Source: an uncultured Bacteroides sp.
GTDB lineage: Bacteria > Bacteroidota > Bacteroidia > Bacteroidales > Bacteroidaceae
NCBI RefSeq assembly: GCF_963677715.1
Contig: NZ_OY782495.1
Coordinates: 2,718,001-2,782,000 of the forward strand
Direction: 5' to 3'
DNA length: 64,000 bases
Positions within the stretch are counted from its first letter, which is position 1, and each line of letters starts with the position of its first letter. Both the position numbers and the translations under genes were made by a program. The notes under the pieces are model-generated. The model searched no databases, was not told the origin of the DNA, and saw nothing but the letters and a program-made list of their open reading frames with translations. Positions 1 through 8,102 of this stretch are shown in pieces.

Positions 1-227
1 TCTATTTTATTACTGTTCCCTTTTTGCCACACTACCCATCCGTAGATGGCAGCAAGAAGGTAGTAAACGTTGATACCCGTATCGGCATAGAGTCCGGCAT
101 CGTAATACACAAAAAGATAGATGGCCGGCATAATAATGCCGACTATCCATAGATAGATGCTTGCTTTATACTCCAGCCAGAGATAAAGCAAGCCTATCAG
201 AGTTCCTATAATTTCCAGATAGTTCAT
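1..227 (-). CDS. pnuT: PnuC/PnuT-type vitamin transporter (partial, 3' end off window)
   Basis: The first 75 codons read leftward from an ATG at 225-227 and run off the window. The translation begins MNYLEIIGTLIGLLYLWLEY and continues with closely packed hydrophobic helices and tryptophans typical of the PnuC family of inner-membrane vitamin facilitators. Its ATG overlaps the TGA of the upstream TonB receptor (ATGA), so the two are probably translationally coupled, and both lie downstream of a TPP riboswitch. In Bacteroidota, PnuC paralogues under TPP control are the thiamine-specific PnuT type, so thiamine rather than nicotinamide riboside is the likely substrate. The family call is from sequence; the substrate is inferred from the riboswitch. 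Confidence 0.85.
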   Translation of the reverse strand, partial: MNYLEIIGTLIGLLYLWLEYKASIYLWIVGIIMPAIYLFVYYDAGLYADTGINVYYLLAAIYGWVVWQKGNSNKI

Positions 228-2446
228 CAGAAGCGTAACGTAAGATGTGTCATTACATTAGTTCCGGCCTGAGCGGCATAACCTGAATAATTATAACGCT
301 CTTTGTTGCTTCCTGAATATCCGCTCCCTGCATATCCGTTGTTCTCATATTCTTCGTTGAAGAGATTATAAACGGTAATGCCAATACTTGCCGATTTTAC
401 ATGCGGTAATTGTAATGCGTATGCTAAATTCAGGTTGCTGACAAAGTAAGCATCAAGCGTTTGATCATCTTGCTTTGCATTGCTAAGGTATTGTTTGCTG
501 ACGTATTGTGACTGCAAACTAACTTCAAGTTTCTTGTAATCGAAGGTGAAAATATTGTTGAAAATCAAATCGGGAGAGAAGGCAATGGGGGTATCTCCAT
601 GCTTTATTTCAATGGGATTTGTTTCTTCATTTTCATAGAGTGTTTCGATGAAATTCTTTACCCGATTCCGACTTAAAGTGGCGTTGGCATCCCAACGGAA
701 GTTCTTGTTCAGCTTGATTCCGGCCATTAATTCCGCTCCCATTCTGTAACTATCGGGCACATTGGCGGCCATGGCTTCGCCTATCTCGTTTAATTGGCCT
801 GTCAGTACCAGCTGGTCTTTATAGTTCATATAGTAGAAGTTTGCTCCGGCAGAAAACCATGTATTTGCATAATTGTATCCGAGTTCGTAGTCGAAGAGTT
901 TTTCCGCTTTAGGGTATTGATCTGCTTTTCCATCGGTATAATTGTTACGGGTTGGCTCTTTTTGGGCCACAGAGAAAGAGGCATACAGTCGGCTATTCTT
1001 ATTTAGTTGCCAGTTAACACCTGCTTTGGGGTTGAAGAAATTGAAATTGTCATTGATATCCAGGTTTTGCATGGCACCGGTGTTCCAATCCCAATTGTCG
1101 TTAGCGCCGTTTATTTTGTAGTTAATGTAGCGATATTGTAAATCTCCGTAAATGTTGATACCGCTACCCAAATCATAATTGGCTTTTGCATAGATATTTC
1201 CGTCTATCTTTTTAGCGTTGCTTCGGTAGTATTCTTGTTCCGGACTCAGGGAACCAACGTAGTTCTTTACCCAGATTACTTTACCGAAATGGTCACCGTC
1301 GTATTCGTTCAATCCGCCGCCCATAGACGCACTTAATCGGTTCTTGTTATAATTCAGAGAGAATACCATGCCATAGAAATCGTTGTTCATTTTCTTCTGC
1401 CGTACCAAGTCGCTCTTGGTTATTTCCACACCATTGAGCATATAGGCAGATAAACCGTATTCTTCCAGCGAACGGTCGGTTTTATACTCCTGATAATAAC
1501 CGTTGCCTTGTGTGTAATGCAGAGCTGCATTCAGATTCCAGGCGGGAGAAAAAGTGTGATCTAATAATAGCTGGTAGTGTGTTTGGTGGTAATTATCCGT
1601 TTGATCCTTGTAATACGCTACATTGCCGTTATCATCTATATATTCGCCACAAGAATTGTAGCGGCGGCCAAACTCTTTCATCTCTTCTTTCGAAGCGTAG
1701 TTCCATGCGTGATATGTTTTCTCTAAGCCACTAAAAGTAATAAACTTCACAGACGTATTGTCGGTGAAATATCCCCCTTGCAGGAAATATGAATTTAGAT
1801 CTACCGATGCACGATCAATGTAACCATCCGTACCTATATTAGATAGACGTGCATCAAAAGCCCAGTGATTATTTATCAATCCGGTACCAAATTTCACTGT
1901 TTCTTTGTGGGTGTTAAATGAACCGTATGACCCGCTAAACTCCGAATAAGGTTTCATGCTGATTCCTTCCGTCTGCATATTAATGCTTCCGCCGAAAGCT
2001 CCGGAGCCGTTGGTCGATGTTCCGGCCCCTCGTTGTATCTGCATATCTTTTAATGAAGAAGCAAAATCGGGCATGTTTACCCAATACACGGTATGGCTTT
2101 CTGCATCATTCATCGGGATTCCATTGGCTGTAACATTGATTCGCGTTCCGTCTGTGCCGCGTATGCGTAATGAGGTATAGCCTATGCCGGCTCCTGCATC
2201 CGATGTGGTAATGGCCGATGGAGTGAGACTCAGAAGATATGGAATGTCCACACCTAAGTTTTGCTTACTGATTTGTTCTTTGTTTATATTCGTAAATGCC
2301 ATCGGCGTTGTTGCTGTGGCACGAGTAGATACCACCTGCACTTCTTGCAGGTTAACAATTCTCAGACTGTCTTTTTGTACTTTTTGTGCAAAAGACATGG
2401 AGCCCAGAGTCAGAACTCCGGCCAGCATTATAGCTCTCTTTTTCAT
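227..2446 (-). CDS. TonB-dependent outer-membrane receptor, probably for thiamine
   Basis: A 739-residue TonB-dependent receptor. It has a signal peptide (about residues 1-20), a TonB-box-like stretch (LQEVQVVSTRA, about 33-43), a plug domain (about 45-155, with the LRIRGTDGTRINVTANGIPM segment) and a beta-barrel ending in an aromatic C-terminus (LTLRF), as needed for Bam-mediated insertion. It lacks the N-terminal carboxypeptidase-like domain of SusC proteins and has no SusD partner, so it is a classical vitamin or metal receptor. A TPP riboswitch precedes it and a PnuT-type permease overlaps its stop codon, which points to uptake of thiamine or a thiamine phosphate across the outer membrane. 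The substrate is inferred from this context only. Confidence 0.88.
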   Translation of the reverse strand: MKKRAIMLAGVLTLGSMSFAQKVQKDSLRIVNLQEVQVVSTRATATTPMAFTNINKEQISKQNLGVDIPYLLSLTPSAITTSDAGAGIGYTSLRIRGTDGTRINVTANGIPMNDAESHTVYWVNMPDFASSLKDMQIQRGAGTSTNGSGAFGGSINMQTEGISMKPYSEFSGSYGSFNTHKETVKFGTGLINNHWAFDARLSNIGTDGYIDRASVDLNSYFLQGGYFTDNTSVKFITFSGLEKTYHAWNYASKEEMKEFGRRYNSCGEYIDDNGNVAYYKDQTDNYHQTHYQLLLDHTFSPAWNLNAALHYTQGNGYYQEYKTDRSLEEYGLSAYMLNGVEITKSDLVRQKKMNNDFYGMVFSLNYNKNRLSASMGGGLNEYDGDHFGKVIWVKNYVGSLSPEQEYYRSNAKKIDGNIYAKANYDLGSGINIYGDLQYRYINYKINGANDNWDWNTGAMQNLDINDNFNFFNPKAGVNWQLNKNSRLYASFSVAQKEPTRNNYTDGKADQYPKAEKLFDYELGYNYANTWFSAGANFYYMNYKDQLVLTGQLNEIGEAMAANVPDSYRMGAELMAGIKLNKNFRWDANATLSRNRVKNFIETLYENEETNPIEIKHGDTPIAFSPDLIFNNIFTFDYKKLEVSLQSQYVSKQYLSNAKQDDQTLDAYFVSNLNLAYALQLPHVKSASIGITVYNLFNEEYENNGYAGSGYSGSNKERYNYSGYAAQAGTNVMTHLTLRF

Positions 2447-2470
2447 TATTAATTGAATTTTTAGTTAAAC

Positions 2471-2488
2471 AGAAAAGGGGACTTTTCT
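2471..2488 (-). promoter_or_regulatory. hairpin between TPP aptamer and receptor start (candidate expression platform)
   Basis: AGAAAAG and CTTTTCT form a 7-bp stem around TCCC, directly between the aptamer and the ribosome-binding region. The C-rich loop could pair with the aptamer's GAGGGG strand. There is no long U-run, so control of translation start is more likely than termination. This is an inference. Confidence 0.4.
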
Positions 2489-2566
2489 ATTTCTCCCTCC
2501 GCCGGCATTACCCGGATCAGGTTAATGGGTATGATCTCAGCCCGTTATATTAAGGCACCCCTCTTA
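2487..2566 (-). promoter_or_regulatory. TPP (THI-box) riboswitch aptamer
   Basis: On the minus strand the conserved THI-box segments appear in order: GAGGGGTGCC, GGGCTGAGATCATACCC, then AACCTGATCCGGGTAATGCC and a closing GGAGGGA. These match the pyrimidine- and pyrophosphate-binding halves of the TPP aptamer. It lies about 40 nt upstream of the TonB receptor start and should lower expression of the receptor-PnuT operon when intracellular TPP is high. Confidence 0.95.
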
Positions 2567-2579
2567 TTGAAATCTGAAG

Positions 2580-2609
2580 CAAAATTACAGCTTTTTATTT
2601 AGAATGCAA
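2580..2609 (-). promoter_or_regulatory. Bacteroides-type promoter for the TPP-riboswitch operon
   Basis: Reading leftward, TTG (2607-2609), a 19-nt spacer and TAATTTTG (2580-2587) match the Bacteroides -33/-7 consensus (TTG-N19-21-TAnnTTTG). Transcription would start about 6-8 nt further on, just before the riboswitch aptamer. Confidence 0.7.
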
Positions 2610-2696
2610 CAAAATAGAGGGCTTTTATCGTATTGCAAAGTAGGTGTGTTTATTTTCTTGTTCGTATTATAGGATATATATTTTAATAGAATAACA

Positions 2697-4550
2697 ATGA
2701 ATGCTAAGATTTACATCTTCTCGACGATTTTGTCTCTGTTGACAACAGTCAGTAGTTTTGGACAATTTAAGAAAACAATTCGTGTTAAAGCTCCCGATAA
2801 GCAGACATGCATAGAGTTGGGGGCTGATAAGCAAGGACAATTGCAATATAGAGTGTTTTATTCGGGGCAGAAAGTCGTTACTTGGTCAAAGTTAGGACTT
2901 CAGATCGATGGAATAACTGTAGGAGGAAATACGGTTGTGGAAGGTAAGGAAGAAAATTTTTATGATGAAAAATTTGCGTGGCGGTTGGGAGAGAATGATA
3001 CAATTACAAATAGGTATAATAGATTAAAATTGCGCTGTGTTTCTTCTTCATTGCTTTATAATTTGATTGTGAGAGTATATAATGGTTCTGTAGCATTTCG
3101 CTACGAAATCCCCTCGCAATCGGGTCTGAAAGATAATAGTATTAGTGTTAAAAAAGAAAACACAGAGTTTAATTTTACTACCCCGTATGAGATTTATCAA
3201 TATAATCAGGAATCGGTATTTACCCCTGTTGCATTGAATTTATTAACTCAAACTTGTGACTTTCCGGCTACCTTGACCAATGGGAAATTATTTATTAGCA
3301 TTGGCGAAGCAGATAATACAGATTACACGAAAGCCGAGCTGAAAAGAGGAATTAAATCTAATAGTCTCGTTGTGACTTTTGCCAGAAATTCAGTGGTGAA
3401 AGCAGACCGCGTCTTCGAAACGCCATGGAGAACAATAAGTGTAGCGAAAACCGCAATTGGATTACACGATTATAGTGAGCTTTATTTAAAACTTACTCCG
3501 GCCCCACAAAATGGAGTTCCGACCTGGATAAAGCCGGGCAAGTTAATAAGAGCTCAGCTAAATACTCAAAGTGGAATAGATTGCATCGATTTTGCGGTGA
3601 AGCATAATTTCCAATACATAATGTTTGATGCAGGTTGGTATGGATCGGAATTTCGCTCAACTTCTGATCCTACCCGAGTGATTCCTCAAATTGATATGTC
3701 CAAGGTCATTCAATACGGAAAGGAAAGGGGAATCGGAGTTGTTTTATACGTTAATTATGTGGGGCTTAGAGCAAAATTGGATACTATCCTTCCTTTGTAT
3801 AAAAAATGGGGCGTTAGTGGCATGAAATTCGGCTTTGTAGATGGTCTGACCCAGGAGGGTCTTATGTGGCTGGCTTCAGCTATTAAGAAAGTTAACGATT
3901 ACGGATTCATTCTTGATATTCATGATAATTATAAGCCTACCGGTTTAAGCAGGACTTATCCTGCGTTACTTACCCAGGAGGGTATCCGTGGAGATGAGAA
4001 CAGCCCTGATGCTTTTCATACAACAGTTTTGCCTTTTACTCGTTTCTTGGCGGGACCGGCAGACTTTACTTTTTGCTATCCGAATGGAAAAAACAGCTAT
4101 AGTAAAAACTTGAAAGTTACTAAGGGGCAACAGTTGGCTTTAACTGTAATCTTTTTCAGTCCGCTACAATCTATCTTTTGGTATGGCATGCCCAATGATT
4201 ATACGAATGAAGAAGAAATCGAGTTTTTCAAGTATGTGCCTACGGTTTGGGATGAATCCCATTATTTGGCCGGTGGTATAGGTGAAAATATTAGCGTTGC
4301 ACGCCGCAGTGGAGATACATGGTTTGTTGGTAATGTAACAGGCTTGAAAGACTGGGAAAGTAGCATCAGATTAAATTTCTTAACCAAAGGAGAAATTTAC
4401 ACGGCGACCGTTTATGAAGACGATGGTGCAGGAGGTATCTGCAAAAGAGTTGAAAAGGTGAAAGAAGGAGATGAATTTTCTTTTAATATTAAAGCAAAAG
4501 GAGGCCAAGCTATGATTCTCCGGCCGATAACTAAAACAATCCAAGAATAA
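2697..4550 (+). CDS. GH97 family glycoside hydrolase
   Basis: A 617-residue secreted enzyme with a cleavable signal peptide (about residues 1-22, ending SSFGQ). It has the GH97 layout: an N-terminal beta-sandwich (about 25-260), a catalytic (beta/alpha)8 barrel (about 270-520) and a C-terminal beta domain. Visible barrel motifs are FDAGWYG (about 310), MKFGFVDG (376-383), ILDIHDNYKPTG (about 402-413) and TQEGIRGDE (426-434). GH97 members cleave alpha-glucosides or alpha-galactosides in the periplasm. The Asp at 382 and Glu at 428 lie where catalytic carboxylates are expected, but inverting versus retaining mechanism cannot be settled by eye. No susC/susD partner is adjacent, so it is an orphan enzyme here. 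No clear -7 box was found upstream. Confidence 0.87.
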   Translation: MNAKIYIFSTILSLLTTVSSFGQFKKTIRVKAPDKQTCIELGADKQGQLQYRVFYSGQKVVTWSKLGLQIDGITVGGNTVVEGKEENFYDEKFAWRLGENDTITNRYNRLKLRCVSSSLLYNLIVRVYNGSVAFRYEIPSQSGLKDNSISVKKENTEFNFTTPYEIYQYNQESVFTPVALNLLTQTCDFPATLTNGKLFISIGEADNTDYTKAELKRGIKSNSLVVTFARNSVVKADRVFETPWRTISVAKTAIGLHDYSELYLKLTPAPQNGVPTWIKPGKLIRAQLNTQSGIDCIDFAVKHNFQYIMFDAGWYGSEFRSTSDPTRVIPQIDMSKVIQYGKERGIGVVLYVNYVGLRAKLDTILPLYKKWGVSGMKFGFVDGLTQEGLMWLASAIKKVNDYGFILDIHDNYKPTGLSRTYPALLTQEGIRGDENSPDAFHTTVLPFTRFLAGPADFTFCYPNGKNSYSKNLKVTKGQQLALTVIFFSPLQSIFWYGMPNDYTNEEEIEFFKYVPTVWDESHYLAGGIGENISVARRSGDTWFVGNVTGLKDWESSIRLNFLTKGEIYTATVYEDDGAGGICKRVEKVKEGDEFSFNIKAKGGQAMILRPITKTIQE

Positions 4551-4651
4551 CCTAGACGAAAGATCTTTTGTAAAGTGGCAATTACTGGCTTATTGCTTAG
4601 TTATAATTTTTATGATCTTAGCCTTTGTTCGTTGCGATGTATAGTTATAGT

Positions 4652-4719
4652 CAAAAACATCCCCATGTAGTCATATATAACATCCGGATGTTATATATGA
4701 CTACATGGGGATGTTTTTG
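4652..4719. repeat. 68-bp perfect palindrome (34-bp arms, no spacer)
   Basis: Positions 4652-4685 are the exact reverse complement of 4686-4719. The centre is CATCC|GGATG and the outer ends are A5 and T5 tracts. As RNA it folds into one long hairpin ending in a short U-run, so it could act as a bidirectional terminator downstream of the GH97 gene. Its length and perfection exceed the other terminators in this window, so a mobile or REP-like origin is also possible. Confidence 0.9.
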
Positions 4720-4899
4720 GAATAGAAAACGGCTTAAAAAGAATAGCAACTCTTGTGCACAGAGAGTAAACAGCTTGTTCTATAATTAGTTGGTAGCAAG
4801 CCCAATATTTCTGATGCTTTTTCTGAATAATAGCGGATATGAAGTTTTGCTGCACTTGGGAATTGGAAAAACATCGCAAGCAAGAAAATAATAGTAAAA
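4720..4899. other. noncoding AT-rich stretch, nothing recognised
   Basis: A 70-codon frame lies on the minus strand (4691-4903), but half of the palindrome forms its end, it has no ribosome-binding site, and its translation resembles no family I know. I treat the stretch as noncoding; a decayed insertion remnant is possible but not demonstrable. Confidence 0.5.
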
Positions 4900-4935
4900 A
4901 CAAATATAAATGTAATAAATAATATTTATATTTGT
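4900..4935. promoter_or_regulatory. promoter region with a 12-bp inverted repeat carrying -7 boxes on both strands
   Basis: ACAAATATAAAT (4900-4911) and ATTTATATTTGT (4924-4935) are perfect inverted copies 12 nt apart. The right arm holds TATATTTG (4927-4934), a good -7 box for the lipoprotein gene at 4970. The left arm gives the same box on the minus strand. No TTG is seen at the expected -33 distance. Confidence 0.5.
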
Positions 4936-4969
4936 CACGACTAAATGATAAGGACTAAAACTAATGACT

Positions 4970-5581
4970 ATGAAAAAAAGTATCTTTTCTCTCTTTGTTT
5001 TGAGTTTACTCTTTATTTCTTGCGGGAAGTCTGATGATAACCTTGTGATTGAGCCTCAACCGGAAGCGACTTATTCGGTAGAAGATATAACCTATACTCT
5101 CCAGGAGGACGACAGCATAAGGGTGGTAACTCATACCCTTGCCCCTATCCAATTTAGTAACCGCACCGCCTCTTTAATAGTATTGACATACTATGACGAA
5201 GACGACGATTATTCCACGACCTCTCTATTCATGTTTACGCAACCGCTACCTGAGGATATTGAGGCAAACCTATTTAAGATAAATACTCCATACACCTTCA
5301 GTAACAAAAAGGTTTATAGCATCGACAGGGGTTGGGTGCTCACAAATGTCAGTCAAACCAGGCCTTACGGAACGGATAAAACGGAGGAAACGGTGCAAGT
5401 TCCTGCCATGTCGAGAATAATCGTCAATCGTTCTTTTGATGAAGAAGTATTGCAGGCGTCTTTTGTAGTTACGATAAAAAATGATCTTACCGGAGAGCTT
5501 ACCTCTTTCAGTGGAAAATGGAAAGGAACACTTAACTACACCTATCGCTTTACAGAGTTTAAAGAAGAAGGGCTGAACTAA
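4970..5581 (+). CDS. hypothetical outer-membrane lipoprotein
   Basis: A 203-residue lipoprotein from the ATG at 4970, preferred over an in-frame ATG two codons upstream because it begins with the usual MKKS leader. The lipobox is LLFISC with Cys18, followed by GKSDDN, an acidic tail resembling the Bacteroidota surface-export signal. The remainder is predicted beta-rich, with a run of tyrosines and acidic residues (about 80-90) and no family I recognise. It is transcribed alone from a -7 box at 4927-4934 and faces the convergent dus gene. Function unknown. Confidence 0.75.
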   Translation: MKKSIFSLFVLSLLFISCGKSDDNLVIEPQPEATYSVEDITYTLQEDDSIRVVTHTLAPIQFSNRTASLIVLTYYDEDDDYSTTSLFMFTQPLPEDIEANLFKINTPYTFSNKKVYSIDRGWVLTNVSQTRPYGTDKTEETVQVPAMSRIIVNRSFDEEVLQASFVVTIKNDLTGELTSFSGKWKGTLNYTYRFTEFKEEGLN

Positions 5582-5622
5582 AAGAGCATCTATAACATCA
5601 AACTTAAAGCTTTTAGTGTTGC

Positions 5623-5640
5623 GCTAACTATCCGGTTAGC
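5623..5640. terminator. weak hairpin between convergent genes
   Basis: GCTAAC and GTTAGC form a 6-bp stem around TATCCG between the lipoprotein gene and the convergent dus gene. No clear U-run follows on either strand, so termination here is uncertain. Confidence 0.3.
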
Positions 5641-5661
5641 TGGGTTGTAATATGGAATGTT

Positions 5662-6606
5662 TTATACTCTTAATGCTTCTGCTACTGCAGCTCTGTAGAT
5701 TTCAATTTTGGTGCATTTGTGTATCTTCTTTTTAAACTTTTTGTCCATATCAGGCAAAAGATATTCCCAGAGAGTCTTCACCTTGTTGACTAATTGGTCA
5801 TTTCCTTGTAGATGCGCCTCGTAATAATCAAACAACACGGCATGGAAAGCTTTCACTTTGCCAAGCATCTCTTTTTGAGATAACTTCTTGTCTTGCTGAT
5901 ATTCCAAAGCAAGGGCGGGATTGGCTAGTAACCCTCGGCCAATCATGATTCCTGAAATATTGGGAAAGCGGCTTACTATCTCATTAATATCCTCAAGGGT
6001 ATTGATATCGCCGTTGTAAATTAGCGGATGCCTGCATTCGTTGTAAAAAGTCTCAAAAGAGTCCCGGTCAGTCTCTCCTTTATATTGTTGCTTTCCTACG
6101 CGGGCATGAAGGGTGATTTGCTTCAGGGAATAGTTATTTAGCAAGGGAAGCAAGGCAAGGCATTCTTTGGGGTCTTCCCATCCCAGACGCATCTTTACTG
6201 AGAACTGCATATCGGGAAACTCTTTCATGCATTGCAAAAGTCTTTCTACTTCCTCCGGATAAGGCAGAATGCCCGAACCTTTATGTCGGCGAGCCAGTAT
6301 AGGGAAAGGACAACCTAGGTTTAGGTCTGCTTCCTGATACCCTTTTTGCTGAAATAGGGCTATTACTTTGCGCATTTCATCGGGGGTGGCAGCTATTAAT
6401 TGCGGGATTATGTGGCGAACAGTATTGTTTTCAGGCTCAATGTCGCGTCGTTCTCTGGTACGGAAATCACCTTTTTCTACACGGACGAAAGGAGTATAAT
6501 AAGTTGCTATGCCTCCAAAAACAGCCTCGTGAGCATTGCGGTAAGGTGCATCGGTGAAACCCTGTAGGGGAGCAAAGTGAATGGGGACTTTCTTTTCGTC
6601 TTGCAT
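5662..6606 (-). CDS. tRNA-dihydrouridine synthase
   Basis: A 314-residue flavoenzyme of the Dus family, which reduces specific D-loop uridines of tRNA using FMN and NADPH. The N-terminus IHFAPLQGFTDAPYRN is the FMN-binding start of the TIM barrel. NLGCP places the catalytic cysteine at residue 99, and VKMRLGW, TLHAR, YNGDI and GIMIGRG follow at the expected barrel strands for substrate and phosphate binding. Length is normal for the family. I cannot decide by eye between DusA, DusB and DusC specificity. It stands alone, with a -7 box (TATCTTTG) at 6620-6627. Confidence 0.92.
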   Translation of the reverse strand: MQDEKKVPIHFAPLQGFTDAPYRNAHEAVFGGIATYYTPFVRVEKGDFRTRERRDIEPENNTVRHIIPQLIAATPDEMRKVIALFQQKGYQEADLNLGCPFPILARRHKGSGILPYPEEVERLLQCMKEFPDMQFSVKMRLGWEDPKECLALLPLLNNYSLKQITLHARVGKQQYKGETDRDSFETFYNECRHPLIYNGDINTLEDINEIVSRFPNISGIMIGRGLLANPALALEYQQDKKLSQKEMLGKVKAFHAVLFDYYEAHLQGNDQLVNKVKTLWEYLLPDMDKKFKKKIHKCTKIEIYRAAVAEALRV

Positions 6607-6619
6607 GTTTTTTTATTTG

Positions 6620-6627
6620 CAAAGATA
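6620..6627 (-). promoter_or_regulatory. -7 box upstream of dus
   Basis: TATCTTTG on the minus strand, 14 nt before the ATG of the tRNA-dihydrouridine synthase. No TTG is visible at the -33 distance. Confidence 0.45.
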
Positions 6628-6732
6628 TCAAATTATATTAGAAATAACTGTCGGATCTATTCGTGTATCTTATCTCGTTTCCCAATTGAGCCCGGTTTTC
6701 CTGGCTCGAACAGGTAGGGATATGATAAAAAG

Positions 6733-6764
6733 AAAGCCTCACAATATTAATATTGCGAGACTTT
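6733..6764 (-). terminator. rho-independent terminator downstream of tRNA-Lys
   Basis: On the minus strand a 16-bp stem (two G-U pairs) closes on itself around ATATTAATAT and is followed by CTTTTTA. It ends the tRNA-Lys transcript. Confidence 0.7.
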
Positions 6765-6801
6765 AGCTGTTTTTTGTCGCCTTTAGGCTTCTTTTTTTAA
6801 G

Positions 6802-6874
6802 TGATCCGCCTGGGGCTCGAACCCAGGACCCCAACATTAAAAGTGTTGTGCTCTACCTGCTGAGCTAGCGAATC
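6802..6874 (-). tRNA. tRNA-Lys (anticodon TTT)
   Basis: A 73-nt cloverleaf on the minus strand. Acceptor arms GATTCGC and GCGGATC pair fully with one G-U. The D-arm is AGCTCAGCAGGTAGAGC. The anticodon stem CAACA/TGTTG encloses CTTTTAA with anticodon TTT, and the T-arm contains GGTTCGAGCC. The discriminator is A and no CCA is encoded. It stands alone between the AI-2E family permease gene and its own terminator. Confidence 0.96.
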
Positions 6875-6954
6875 AATCCTTTATTGCTGTTAAGCGGGTG
6901 CAAAGATAGAGGTATTTCTTTAGAATGCAAGAAATTCATATAAAAAACTTTCAT

Positions 6955-8091
6955 TTATTTTTCTGTAACGTCCTCTGTTGGCTGATTCTCAGTGGGTTCC
7001 GTTGTATTTTGATTTATCTTTTCATGCCCAACAATAAATCGTTGGTAATAGGAAAGTAAAAGGGTTGTTATGGGCAGAGCGATAATCATTCCTAATATTC
7101 CCATTAGCGAGCCCCAAATAGAAAGAGACAATAGAATAATTGCAGGATTTAATCCGGTGATTTTCCCCATTACTTTGGGCACTATTAATGTATCTTGTAT
7201 CGTTTGTACTACGGCAAAAACAGCTAGGGCAGAGGCTAATATAATCCAAAAGTTCTGTCCGGTGTCGGCAGCTTTAAGGATAGCGAGAGCAACAGTCGGT
7301 ATTAATCCTACAATCTGGAGATAAGGCACCATATTCAGTACTCCGATAAAGAGTCCAAGGCCTATGGCCAATGGGAAGCCGATGATGAGAAAACCGATGC
7401 TAAATAGAATGCCAACACAAAATGCGACTAAGGCTTGCCCTCTGAAATATTTATTCATTCCTTTCTGTACGTCCTTAACCAAAATAGTAGTGAATGTTCT
7501 ATATTTTTCGGGTAGCAGGTGAATCCACCCTTCGGCTATTGATTCATAATCAAGCAGAATGAACACGACATAGAGAAGGATAATTAAGGAAGCAAAAATA
7601 CTGAATAGTAAGTTGATTGACTCGGATAGCAAAGTCCATAGTTTTGGAACAGCATTTTTGAGCATTTCTCTTATGTTTTCTTGGCTCAATATATTATTGA
7701 CAGCATCTACATTTACATTCTGTCGAATGAATTCTGATAGATTCTTGGGTATGGTCGGGCTGTTCATCTCATCGGCAAAATAAACCATTACCAAATCTTT
7801 AACTCTTGTAAATTCATTAATAACAGGAGGGACCAACAGATAAAATGCCACAGAGGCTATTAGTACAATGGTAAATAAGGCGCAGAAAATAGAGACGATT
7901 CTGCTGCGCAACCGCAATTTGTATTGGAAGAATTTAACCAGCGGATAAATAAGATAGGCGATGAGCCATGCGATGAAAAAAGGCAATAACACCGCGCTTA
8001 ATTTTTTTATGAGTATCAAAAATCCCACGACGATACCTATTCCTAATACCGCACGGATAAAGCTATCAAATGTTATTTTCTTTTCTATCAT
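6955..8091 (-). CDS. AI-2E family (PerM-type) membrane permease
   Basis: A 378-residue integral membrane protein with about seven or eight hydrophobic helices: two at the N-terminus (about 15-60), one near 65-90, and a cluster at about 150-345. The C-terminal half carries the family motif region GLFIGVLNMVPYLQIVG and NPAIILLSLSIWGSLMGILG. The tail (about 355-378) is polar and rich in Thr and Glu. AI-2E family members have been linked to autoinducer-2 export or sodium/proton exchange, and no specific substrate can be assigned here. It starts 12 nt downstream of the thymidine kinase stop, so the two are probably cotranscribed. Confidence 0.85.
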   Translation of the reverse strand: MIEKKITFDSFIRAVLGIGIVVGFLILIKKLSAVLLPFFIAWLIAYLIYPLVKFFQYKLRLRSRIVSIFCALFTIVLIASVAFYLLVPPVINEFTRVKDLVMVYFADEMNSPTIPKNLSEFIRQNVNVDAVNNILSQENIREMLKNAVPKLWTLLSESINLLFSIFASLIILLYVVFILLDYESIAEGWIHLLPEKYRTFTTILVKDVQKGMNKYFRGQALVAFCVGILFSIGFLIIGFPLAIGLGLFIGVLNMVPYLQIVGLIPTVALAILKAADTGQNFWIILASALAVFAVVQTIQDTLIVPKVMGKITGLNPAIILLSLSIWGSLMGILGMIIALPITTLLLSYYQRFIVGHEKINQNTTEPTENQPTEDVTEK

Positions 8092-8102
8092 AGGAAGGGT
8101 TA

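Noticed and set aside
227-2446. SusC-type assignment for the thiamine receptor
   Set aside because: It has no carboxypeptidase-like N-terminal domain and no SusD partner, and it is preceded by a TPP riboswitch.
4691-4903. 70-codon minus-strand frame next to the palindrome
   Set aside because: Its end is made from one palindrome arm and its composition is unlike neighbouring proteins; no recognisable homology.
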